The notes under the pieces: generated by a model
What the model was told of the DNA's origin: nothing
The model's database searches: none
Seen by the model: only the letters and a program-made list of their open reading frames with translations
Made by a program: the position numbers and the translations under genes
Assembly (NCBI GenBank): GCA_004835665.1
Contig: RBKR01000014.1
Location: forward strand, 868,001 to 932,000
DNA from: Phoma sp. XZ068
Taxonomy: Eukaryota; Ascomycota; Dothideomycetes; Pleosporales; Didymellaceae
Direction: 5' to 3'
DNA length: 64,000 bases
Shown here: one piece after another, positions 51,793-62,267 of the stretch
Position numbering within the stretch: the first letter of the stretch is position 1
Layout of the letters: the number at the start of each line of letters is the position of its first letter

Positions 51793-52852
51793 TTAGATTT
51801 GCTTGCCGTCTGCTCCACTCCCCTTTGTCCCCTCCTCGATATTCAAAACTTCATCGCCATTCCCCTGTGCCCGCCTCATCGCCTTCTTTTGCTGCTGCCA
51901 CAAGTCCCACGTGCACTTCTCACCCCAAAGCTGCGCAGCAGTGAATACCCAATGCAGGACCGGTATCAGGATCTTCATCGTGAGCGTCCACCTGTGGAAC
52001 AGCGCTCCGTACAAGCCGAATATCGTCGCTGTCTCTGCCACAGTCCCGATGAGGGAGCACCAAAAGGCCACACTGAAGGCGCGCAGCAAAGTTGACGGTG
52101 CAACGTCCGGATTTCGGTATAGGATCATTGTCACATGTGGCGGGACCTCGACGATGAGGTCATAGAGGCCTAGAAAAGAGTCAGCAAACCGCGAGACTGT
52201 GCATCGACATGGCACCTACCCCAGAACATGCACAAGACAGCCTCCAAGCTGGCGTCCGGTTGCTGCTTCGATGAAGCACTCCAGTACAACGTCAACTGTC
52301 CCATCACCAACACACCGACATGGTGCGCTACCGCAACAGGGCTGATACCTTCTCGGTACGATAGTTCGTGCGCATACATTACAGTTACGATCATGATCGC
52401 CAGATATAATGTATCGCCCATTGTGAACCCATCATCCCTCCGCGTGAATCCTACATGATGGCCAAACATTGGGGTACGGAAGTTGGCATGTCCGGTTGTG
52501 ACGGCGAAGAAAGGGTACATGGCAAAGAGAAGGACGAAAATCTTGGCCACAAAGGAAAGGTGGTGGTTCACGAAGCCGCGCTTCTGGCGGGCATTGAGGT
52601 TCGGCCATGTTCTTTTGTATATCAGACCGTTGTCCAGTGCGGCTTCGAAAATGTACTGGCGGACAACGAAGAAGAGAACGAGAAGCTGTGTTGCTATTAG
52701 ACAGCCTCGGCGGCAGGTTGGAGGGTCAGGGGACGTACCACAGCAAACACCAGGCCTGAGTGTCTGATCATTGGTGACAGGGGCACATTTGGGATGGTGT
52801 GGAAGCCAGGTTGCAGTCCCTCACCAACATGCCTACTTTGAAGCGAAGACAT
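51793..52852 (-). CDS. Polytopic membrane protein, possibly TLC-like, 318 aa
   Basis: Three exons, 52852..52739, 52685..52220 and 52169..51793 (introns 53 and 50 nt; phases 0 and 1). Reading across the joins gives LVFAVLLVLFFVVRQYIFEA and AVLCMFWGLYDLIVEVPPHV. Seven or so hydrophobic segments are visible, including FVAKIFVLLFAMYPFFAV, TLYLAIMIVTVMYA, VGVLVMGQLTLYW, FSVAFWCSLIGTVAETATIF and MKILIPVLHWVFTAAQLW. The WPNLNARQKRGFVNHHLSF and VAVAHHVGVLV segments recall a TLC (TRAM/LAG1/CLN8) domain, whose hallmark is paired histidines; this is inference. There is no signal peptide, and the C-terminus is short and charged. Function unknown. Confidence 0.8.
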
Positions 52853-54610
52853 TGCATGCGAAGATAATTCAACAAATTCTATGGAACGAGTGCGGCAAGA
52901 GTGAAGGATTGGAAAAGAGGGGATTGGAGACAGGACGCGTTCGAAGGAATCCACAGGAGATGCAAGACATATATCCACCTCGCGCTTGTAAGCACAGACA
53001 ATAGTGCAGGTGTATTCGTCAACCACTAATTACAGTCTACTTGTACTAACCTGTCCGTGTAGACTCACCCAATTAAGCCTTACCACCGCGTGATTACGCA
53101 TCTGTGCACCGTCAAGCCACAATACGAGAGATGTTACAGTGCTCAAGCAACAGTTCGTTTCAACGCCGAGACGTTGGCTAGTGTCAGTCCAACATCTAAG
53201 CAACAGTCCCGTTCGGATGCAGCGATGTCGCCCAAATTGGGCCCATGTTCTGGACCGATCACACATCCCGACATTGTATATCGCGCACTGCAACGAGTGC
53301 TTTGGGACCGTCGGTGCTAGGCACATGCTCTTAAGTATCGCACTACGATATACCCAATAACCACAACCTTAAATGAAGTTGCAGAATCACCACACGAAGC
53401 TCCTAAAGTGACAAATATTCATCCCCCTTGGGCAAAGTAATTCCAACTCTGACTGCAGAAAGCCTCCAATGATGTACTACCAATGAATAGCTTGGGTACG
53501 GGTTCGTACAAGTGGGTCTCGGGGACTCCTAAGATACGAGGCAGACATATGCACTGATCCACAAGGCTACTTCCCCAGATTCAACTTTGCTGCCCGCGGC
53601 CGCCGATCAAGTTGCTCGCGGAGTTGTACCCAAGAGTAGGTCTAGCGCAATCCGGGTACAGAAACAGCTGGCATGGCTCTTAATAGCGAATTACACGCAG
53701 GTATCCGCAGAGCGAGAGAGAGGATAAAATTGATCGCGAGTGCAGTCACTCATGTGGCTGGGTTTGTTTTGGATGTCAAGTTACAGTGCGGTTGTGGAAC
53801 CGACGATTCACCCTTGGAATTGTTAGTGATGACTGACGCGTATGTGCCTGTTTCCACTTTGAGAGTGACCCCGTAAAGCACGGCTAATCGGCAGGATCAG
53901 TACCATAACTGGGCTTAAGAAGTTCAATCTAAGGTGCGGCTCGAGGGAACGCCATGAGTAGCGGACGGCATTACAAGCTCGACAACCAAAGGACCGGCAT
54001 CGTGCTCATAGAGTCTCTCACAAGAGACTTCCACGCCCTCCACACAACACCAGGGTCGCGAATTAGATTTCCAAACAAGCAAGCCTAATTAGCTTATTAA
54101 ATTTAAGCTTTTGTTGTGATCCTCCCGCATGCGTTGCAAGCACCAACCCATGGTTTGACGTCCGTATCCAATGTGGCTTGAGCGATTTAACGTCTCCGTG
54201 CTCGAACCTCCACCAATGATATTCCGCCGGTGCTTGCGCCATATTTGTGGCTATGCACCAGGTCAGTGCCACCATCCATTCAAGGGGCTCGCTTCGGCGC
54301 TGGTGGCACCCGTCAAGTCAGCCTCACGCATAGGTTATATTCTAAGGGTTCAGCTAGTTGTTCGTTCCTCACATGGCTAGAAACCTGCCTAGGCACCTTC
54401 GGCATTTGGAACACATTTACTGTCACCAGTTCCCGCGAGCATACTTCCCCATATACCGGCCAGCTGTCAGACTGGCCTTAGTGCTAGCTAGAGGCTTAAA
54501 GAGTCGTTAGATGTAAGCGATCTGAGGTTCTTACAGCTTATGCTCTATACTCTTATTTAAACTTACCTAGATGTTTAAGACCTATTTTTACTTTACTATA
54601 TTACCTAACT
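52853..54610. other. Gene-poor transition zone
   Basis: No gene recognised in 1.75 kb. AT-rich patches appear at 54080-54115 and 54530-54615 (TATTTAAACTTACCTAGATG-like), the first sign of the AT-rich block that ends the window. Confidence 0.5.
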
Positions 54611-55330
54611 ATAACAGTTTTCTTATGAGGAACCACCCGGCCAACGCCAGGCAATTGTGGGCTGAGGGTAGCATCACCTCCAGCATCCCGGCCGTCGTCC
54701 TCGCACTGCCACCGGTAGCACCGGGAATATTTATACACGGATGATCCAAGTCGCCTGAAACGACTGCGCGAAAGCCTCTGCTGTCTGTCCGTCCACAGGA
54801 CTTGCGTGTATTGAAGGCTTTTGCGCCGTGCAGTACGGCGTCGGGGAGGTGTATGGAGATAGCGAAAGCAACACGCTCTTCGATATACCAATCACAGGTC
54901 GGTCCTCCGCGCACAGCCGAATTGACATGCTATCTCGGCTCTGGTGTTCTTGTTCACCCTATAGGCAAGTAGGTTTATGTTTGGAGCCTGGGTGTCGAGG
55001 GAGAAGTATACTTTTACGCACTCGCTTGCTGGTGGTTCATGAAGGATGACATTCAGTTTCGGTCCTGGGTATAAGCCTGTAATTGCTTGGGGGTGAACGT
55101 TGCCCTTGGCGATAATTTGCTGGAGAAATTCGTGGGAGACGCTGCCCGACACATGTACCATTGTTACCGGCCACGATAATTCCAGGCTTATGAACATGCT
55201 TCAAATTGTTTGTTAGCGCACTCAATTTGTGGTCTTGTGATCGCAAGGCGAATAATTTCGGGGTATAGCTCCGGGTGCATGCTATTAATGAGCTCTTGAA
55301 GCTTGTCATCAAGCTTTTCGGTATTGATAC
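54611..55330 (-). pseudogene. Unidentified gene relic
   Basis: The minus strand has adjoining open stretches in different frames with coding-like character: DDKLQELINSMHPELYPEII (about 55310), then SGSVSHEFLQQIIAKGNVHP and VYFSLDTQAPNINLLAYR (about 55150-54980), then DWYIEERVAFAISIHLPDAV (about 54890). Stops and frame changes separate them. I do not recognise the family. It may be a decayed gene or a multi-exon gene whose introns I cannot place. Confidence 0.3.
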
Positions 55331-55558
55331 GCGCTTCTTATTCCTACGGACTCTCCTGGATGTCTTCCAGAGGCTCGACCTCTTTGGCTTGCAGCGCGGA
55401 AATGTTCATATCAATGTCGCTAACCCCACTCATACTATTGCTCAAGGACGATGATATCTAAGCCCCAGACACGTACTACTTAAAGACAAAGGTGTTCCTG
55501 CGCAGATAGTATTGGCCGACTGCCGGGAGCAAAACGAGTGAGGTCCAAACGGTCGATA

Positions 55559-56713
55559 TCATGTGTGTATGCCAAGATCGGCCAGAACGACTGCTGCTAG
55601 GCTAGCGGCGAGCATCGAGCGTATGAAATCGAGAAATAGTTCCTTGTCCTCCCCTTCAAGCACCGAGATTCTTTTATCAAGTGAGATCTTAGGAATACTT
55701 ACACTCTTGGAACCACCCGTTCAGTGTCCTATTGAACTTAGCAGAGTCTACGTCGGGACAATCTCAGTGGCTGACCTTGCTCGTCGAATATCTTCTTTGT
55801 TATATCGTTGCTTTGCGTGTATTGAAGCGGAGGCATCCCAAGGTATGCAACCATTTCGGAAACATGATGTATCCCTGATGATTTGCCCTCGTTGTCACGG
55901 GCGTCGAATAGATGCTGATTTTCAAAAAAAAATCCCACGCCTAATCAAGAGTAAGTCATTGAGGCTTCATTGCAATAGTATTGAATACTTACCAAGGTGG
56001 CGACACTCCAAATGTCCACCATGGAGCCACACTCCATCTCGAAAAGTATCTCTGGTGCACAATATAGCTCAAGCTGAATTAAGCCGGAGTGGGAATTTCC
56101 TATCCGCGCTTCTCCAAAGTCAAAGAGAGCTGGTAGGCTCAAAACAGCACCCGTGGGAAGGCGAAGCTTGCGGGAACGGTAAATGGTGCGTGTGTTGTCG
56201 ATCACTTTGGATGGTGATGGGTTCTCTGCTTCAGCTTTCTCGAAGTCTTCCAGGATAGTCTTATCAGACACAATAAACATGACATTTGCAGGATTGATGT
56301 CTAACTTGTCAGTTAATTCGATCATGTTGCACTATTTTGTCTTACCGGTGTACTACCTTGGCTTCGCATGTAAGAACGACAGCGCCTTTAGCACATGGGC
56401 TAGCGTCCACTTCAGAAGCGGAAATTTGAGCTTGTGTGCTGATTTTTGATACTGGAGCTGTCGAATAGTCATGTGCATGGGTGGATGAACCAAGCACAGA
56501 TGTTTGCCAGTCGGACCATCAAGCTCGAATTCGCCATACAGTCCGCGGGTGTAGCTTGGCCACGATGCTGTGATTCCATAGAACTGACGTGTTCGTAAAA
56601 ATCCAGCTCTCTGTTGAGTTGTGTAGACTTTTCGGCATCTCGGGTACAAATTTTGACAGCGACGTAGCCAGCAACGAAGCCAGCATCTCGTTCTCTAACG
56701 TGTCCGTGCACTC
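55559..56713 (-). pseudogene. SRPK-like protein kinase pseudogene, 5'-truncated
   Basis: Remnant of a fungal SRPK-type kinase, a family often expanded near repeats. In order on the minus strand: GYVAVKICTRDAEKSTQLNR with the VAVK lysine (about 56650); GLYGEFELDGPTGKHLCLVH (about 56540); a catalytic-loop segment DINPANVMF (about 56290); DFGEARIG (about 56110); YCAPEILFEMECGSMVDIW (about 56050); HHVSEMVAYLGMPPLQY (about 55840); and EDKELFLDFIRSML (about 55620). At least two single-base frameshifts are evident, near 56560 and near 56365, and another before the last segment. The glycine loop is missing because the AT-rich block begins at about 56720. Two intron remnants with GTAAG donors survive. 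It is probably not functional. Confidence 0.8.
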
Positions 56714-56725
56714 TAGACTAGCAGA

Positions 56726-56785
56726 TAGGCAAGGTTAGGTAAGGTTAGGTATAGTCACATAATTAATAGGTAAGGTAGAGTTAGG
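56726..56785. repeat. Degenerate AAGGTTAGGT repeats at the block boundary
   Basis: AAGGTTAGGT occurs twice in tandem at about 56729-56748, with further related GGTAAGGTAGAGTTAGGTTA to about 56787. It is only loosely like the TTAGGG telomere repeat and is more likely the end of a repeat element. Confidence 0.4.
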
Positions 56786-56789
56786 TTAC

Positions 56790-58690
56790 CTTATTTACCC
56801 TGTTAGACATATAGCTTATAGAAGTTTAATACTTATACTTCTATACTTAGGTAGAGCATACCTACTAGAGTTACCTCTATATAGAGTAACTAGAGTATAT
56901 AAGGCTAAGTCTACCTATTTATTATAAAGTAGTAAATAGTTTACTATTAAATTAACTTTATTTAGAACTATTATAGTTTTACCTACTTATATTAATACTT
57001 TTCTCTTTAGTACCTCTAGCTATTAGGCCTAATATTCTATTTACTCTCTTTACTAAAGAGTAGATTATAGTATTATAGAATAAGTAACTAATTAAGCTCT
57101 ATTATAGAGAAGCTTACTCTAGAACTACTAGAAGTATTCTTTCTTATAGTATTAAATAAGTTCTCTATATTAAGAATAGTAAAAACTTAAAATATAATAC
57201 TAAGAAATAATTAACCTATTATCTCTTTTAATATAATAAATAAAGTATAAAGCTTACTTATTTAAGCTAGTAAACTCTTTACTAGGTTATAGTAGTCTAT
57301 AAAGGCCTAGAATACTCTAGTAGTAGATAGTATAGAATAAGAGCTATAAGAGTTAGAAGCTTAGTATAAGAGAGTAATAAAAATATAATAAGTAGCTTAT
57401 TTTAAGAAGATAAAGGCTAGATACCTTACTAGAAATATTAATACTTTATAAGCTATTTCTAGTAGAGCTTAGTTAGCTATAGTAGAGTAGTTTAGTTTAT
57501 AATAGGCTAAACTATTAATATCTATAAAGGCCTAGTAGAATAATAGGGTCTCTAATAATAGTTAGATACTTTTTTACTCTCTTAAGATAAAATATTCTTC
57601 TTCTTTTTCTATACTTATATACTCTTTTATATTAGAAGCTTTTCTATATAGTTTAGTTTATTATAAATTTATTTAGTTTAGGTTTATTAAGTAGGTATTA
57701 TTACTACTTTAGACACTTTCTTAGATAAAGTAAGTATATATAAAAAGGTAGTAGTTCTAGTACTTAGTTATATAAAGTAAACATATTATTCTATTATAGA
57801 TTTTATTAGTACTATATCTATAGAAGAGTATACTTTCTATAGTAGTATAAGCTAATTACTTACTTATTATAGAGTTTCTAAGGTTCTATTCTAAGACTCT
57901 AGCTTAAGTATAAAATTAAAAGATAGTAACTTAAAAAGTATAGCTCTTCCTATATAAAGTTTTTATAACTTATTAGCTAAACTTATTATTTATATAGCTA
58001 ATACTAGTTAATTCTTATTATAACTAGACTAGCTATCTAATCTTTAACTAGAAACTATTTTATTACTTCTAAGCTACTACTTAGTAGAAAGTTCTTTACT
58101 TTCTAGGTTATACTTATTTAAGTTACTAGTAGCTTATACTATATTACTTATCTAGTACTCTTTATCCTACTTATATAGAATATATATAAGCTTTATAGTT
58201 TTTTTTTTAGTAATTACTTAGTTTTTACTAGTATCTTTATAGAAAATCTCCTTATTAAATATTATATTTTAAGTTATAATAACTTAATAAAGTCTAAGAA
58301 CTTATACTTAATATATATTAAAGGCTTTATATTTTACTAAGTACTTAATATATTCTCTTAGAGTAACTTTAAAGCCTCTCTAGTTATATCTAGCTACTTA
58401 CTTTTTATTTAATAGGTATATATAATAGCTATAGATATATATCTTACTCTAATTAGGTTATAGATTAGCTAGTATACTTTTTATATATACTAGCTTATAC
58501 TAGTAAAAAAGTACTAGATAAACTATAAGTCTAAAGTTTTATTTAGAGACTATCTATATATTATAAACTATTAATAAGCTTATATTATATAGCTATACTA
58601 CTACTTCTATAACTTTAGGCTAGAGCTTTATAAGAAGGTTTTATTAAAGTTATACCTAAGTAAAGCTTATAATATATTGTTTTATTAGTT
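56790..58690. other. RIP-mutated sequence, element identity unclear
   Basis: Same composition as the rest of the block, but no reverse-transcriptase, integrase or transposase motif could be read on either strand. It may be LTR, a second element, or sequence into which RIP spread. Confidence 0.4.
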
Positions 58691-58721
58691 CTTAGAGATA
58701 GGTATAGGTAGAGGTAGAGTA

Positions 58722-58857
58722 GGTTACTAAAAGGTATAGGATAATAGTTTACTATTATTAAGGAGTATGCTAGAGCAAACTCTAATATATAAATAGGTTA
58801 CTTAAGGATAAATAAGTTACTTAAGGGTATAGAATAATAGCTAGCTATTATTAGGGG
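58722..58857. repeat. Imperfect direct repeat pair (about 42 bp)
   Basis: A copy starting GGTTACTAAAAGGTATAGGA at 58722 and one starting AGTTACTTAAGGGTATAGAA at 58814 continue with ATAATAG..TATTATTA(A/G)GG. They lie about 90 bp apart, near the presumed 3' end of the gypsy element, so they may be part of an LTR or its flank. Confidence 0.5.
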
Positions 58858-60469
58858 TTAATAAGAATATAATATATAGTAAATTACTAAGTTAAATATA
58901 CTATCTTAAGAATAGTGTCTAGAGGTATTTATCTATAGCTATAGTACTCTCTTCTTAAATATAGTATTTAAGAGAGTAGTACTATTTAAGTAAATTAGGA
59001 GCTATATAGCTCTTAGTTAATATACTCTATAGTACCTATTCTATAGAATAAGTAAATTAAGCTATAGGCTTTTCTTTAGTTACTTACTTACTAAAGAGTA
59101 AGTACTACTATTTTATCTACTAGTTAAATTATTAGGGATACCTCTATACTAGCAGGTCTAATTAGTCTAGCTAGATTAAGTAGCTAGCTATTCCTATTAG
59201 CTAGGTTGCTTATATATCTACTTTTATTAGATTATAATACTATCCTTCTTTTCTCTAGATTTACTCTAAATCTCTATAAGGTTCTATTTATAATAGCTAG
59301 CTATATTTATTATATCTTCTACTAATAGGTGCTCCTGTCTATATACTAAGATCTACTATTAAAATAATATAGTATTAGTCCTCTATAATTAATATTTCTT
59401 TTCTAGTATTAACTATTTTATTCTTTTAAATAACTATAAGTGTGCTATATATATCTAGGTAGGATATTTCTATATAAACTTCTTATAGGAGTTATTAGAT
59501 TAAACTAGGGATAAACTTTAGGTAAAGGTAAATAATAATAGAGTAATACTCCTTACTATACTTACTTAATTACTATATAATAAGAGATTACTTATATAGG
59601 TTAATAAATAAGTAAAATAGAAGGCTATATATTTAGTAGATATATTAGAAAGCAAGTATACTAGGGAAGATACTATTATAGCTAACTTCTAGTTCTAGGT
59701 TAATAACCTATTTATAAGTTCTAGAATAAGTAAAGTAACTTATAATAGTTTATAAAGTTTATAACTAGCTCTTATATATTCTTAGAGTCTAGGTATCCTA
59801 ACTATTTTACTAGGTATTTCTCTCTATCTATTACCTAGTATTATAGTATCTTTTCTACTTCCTACTCTATCTCTTCCTATACTTAATAGTAGAAATCTCT
59901 CTAGATTAAAGTTAATTAGTTAGCTAGTTCTAGTAGTAATATATAGAATACTAGGTATATCTTTATATCCTTTAGAAGGTTAAGATAGTAGTTTATAAGG
60001 CTAACTTATTTAGATATAAAAAATAGTCTAACCTTAATATAGTCTAGTTTCTTAGTTAGTTATCTTATTCTTAATTTTTTTATATAGAGATATACTTTAT
60101 CTCTCTTTTTTAGTATAGGACCCTATTTCTATCTCTTATTAGTATAGAAGCTAGTTTACTCTTATATCTTACTTAATATTTTAGCTAATATACTATATAC
60201 CTTTTTAATTATTTCTATTAGGCTTAATACTAAGTCTAAGTTAATAGTACTATTAAGTAACTAGGTAAAGAGGTTAGAGTGTTAACTATAGTTAGTAAAA
60301 AATAGTATTATTCTAGTTAATTTAGATAGCTTATTATTATATACTATCTATACTATTAGTAATAGCAAGACCTAGTTATCTTATTACTAGTTACTATATA
60401 TTCTAAAAAATATCTCTATAGTTTAGTTTGTCTATTCTATCTAGCTGTCTATTTCTAAGTAGTATACTA

Positions 60470-60790
60470 TTAATAGTTTCTTCTTAGTACTAATTACTAT
60501 AAGGAGTGTTATCTAGTAGTTTAATATAAATAATTTATCTCTATTACTTATTATTAACTTAGGTATACTATAGTAGTAAACTACTTTATTAAAGAATACC
60601 TATATAAGCTGCTCTATAGTATAGTTATAATAGAATAGTATTATCTTAGTATACTTAGTAAATTAATTAATAATAATAAAGATAGTATTATAATAGTAGC
60701 CTGTTACTAGGTCCTTAGAGGTAGGTAATTATATAATAAAATCTATTATAATATTTATCTATAGTGCTCTTAGGAGGGGTATTAACTATA
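60470..60790 (-). pseudogene. Integrase core remnant of the gypsy element
   Basis: Reading the minus strand gives IIIDFI..LPTSKDLVTGYY with interspersed stops (about 60745-60700). This matches the (M)DFITxLPxS catalytic region of Ty3/gypsy integrases. It is followed by FTKYTKIILFYYNYTIEQLI (about 60660-60600) and SIPKLIISNRDKL (about 60560), where the second catalytic Asp region (SDRD) reads SNRD after mutation. Confidence 0.8.
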
Positions 60791-61135
60791 GTAGTCTATA
60801 TTTTATATATATACTATATTTATCCTACTAATAATAAATATAGTATTTAATAAACTCTATTACCTTATTCTTTATATTGTTAAAGTAGTAGTATTATTAT
60901 ATTAGTTTAATTATTTATATAATCTCTAGATGTCTATAGAGGGAGTTATTATAGTAACTACTTATTACTTTCTCTTCTAGTTCTAATAGTACCCTAGACA
61001 GGATAGGTTACTTCTACTAGATCTAGAGTATCCTATTTAGCTATTATAAGGGCCCTATTAATCTATCTATATTAAATTCTAGAATTATATAGTTATTTAA
61101 TATTCTTATCCTTATAATATTATATTATCTACTTA

Positions 61136-61290
61136 GTATATCTGCCTAGCTATTATTCTTACCTAGAGTATATACTATCTTAAACTTATACTATTCTAGA
61201 AGCTCTAACTATTAAACCTACTATTAATTAAGCGCCTTAGTTATAGTAAAATATACTAGGTTTTTATAGTCTATATATACTATTAGATTA
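61136..61290 (-). pseudogene. RNase H remnant of the gypsy element
   Basis: The minus strand reads VYIDYKNLVYFTITKALN, then stops, then YKFKIVYTLGKNNS and AD. This corresponds to the TDHKNLxYF...YxPGKxNxxAD end of Ty3/gypsy RNase H. The stops are at positions expected for Arg/Gln/Trp codons changed by C-to-T or G-to-A. Confidence 0.85.
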
Positions 61291-61794
61291 GAACAGCTCT
61301 TTATATAGATCTGCTAGTATTCTAGAGCTAATACTATTACTAGTAGCTCCTTATTATATATATTATACTATTCTTCTAGTCTAGAAAACTTTCTTAAGTA
61401 GTAGGTAATAGAGTACTATCTACTATATTATTTCTATATAGCGCACGCTCTAAGTACTAGATCTAATATATTAGTCTTAATCTATAGGGGCTTATAACTA
61501 TAGAATATTACTAGGGTAGGTAGTTTAATATATACCTATTTAAGTAACTTAAATATATTACTCTACTATTAATTCTAGATAAATAAGGTATCTTTCTAAG
61601 TTAATATAGTAAGTAGTAAGGCCTTAGTTAAGTAGTCCTTAATAAAATATTAGTTAAAGTTAATAAATCTAAGAAATCTATAGATTCTTTTAACTATTAT
61701 TAGTATTAGCTAGTCTTTTATAACCTATATCTTACTCTAGCTTATCTTTACTCTATTATAGCCTACTATAAACTCTAGGAATTCTAGTTTATTC

Positions 61795-62267
61795 TTATAC
61801 TATTTATACTTCTTTAGTTTAAGCTATAGGTTAGCCTACTATAGGTATTCTAGTACTTATTTAATATACTAGATATACTCCTTTATTATAGTTAAGTAGA
61901 TAAGGATATTGTCTAGGTAAGCTACTACTATTTAATCTAGGTAGGCTTAGAGTATATTATTAATAAGTACCTAGTATATAGCTAGGGTATTTGTTAGCCT
62001 AAATAGTATAACTAGGTACTTATAGTAGCTATAGTAGGTATAGAACACTATTTTCTACTTCTCTCTTTCCTTTATCTATATTAGGTTATATACTTCTTAT
62101 AGATTAAGTGCTATAAAGAACTATACTCTAGTAAGTTAATCCTATAACTCTAATATATTAAGTAATAGGTACTTATTTTTTATTATAATATTATTTAATT
62201 TCTAATAATTAATATATAGCTATAGGCTACTATCCTTCTTTAGTATAAATATAATAGGATAGCTAGC
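61795..62267 (-). pseudogene. Reverse transcriptase remnant of the gypsy element
   Basis: The minus strand reads YPIIFILKKDSSL, stop, LYINY, stop, KLNNIIIKNKYLLLNILEL (about 62260-62140). This matches the VLFVKKKDGSLRxCVDYRxLN block. About 61930-61900 reads VVAYLDNILIY, the mutated form of the YLDDILIY active site. Many internal stops make it non-functional. Confidence 0.88.

Noticed and set aside
50173..52095. 640-codon plus-strand ORF opposite the F-box gene
   Set aside because: It is the antisense shadow of GC-rich coding sequence; it is Val/Gly/Arg-rich with no family resemblance, while the minus strand encodes a clear F-box/SirB1/YccV protein.
53673..53876. 67-codon plus-strand ORF
   Set aside because: Short, isolated, without family resemblance or recognised promoter; likely chance.
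58930..58990. AT-rich inverted repeat (CTCTCTTCTTAAATA...TATTTAAGAGAG) as a functional hairpin
   Set aside because: It is imperfect and lies within RIP-mutated, TA-saturated DNA where palindromes arise readily.
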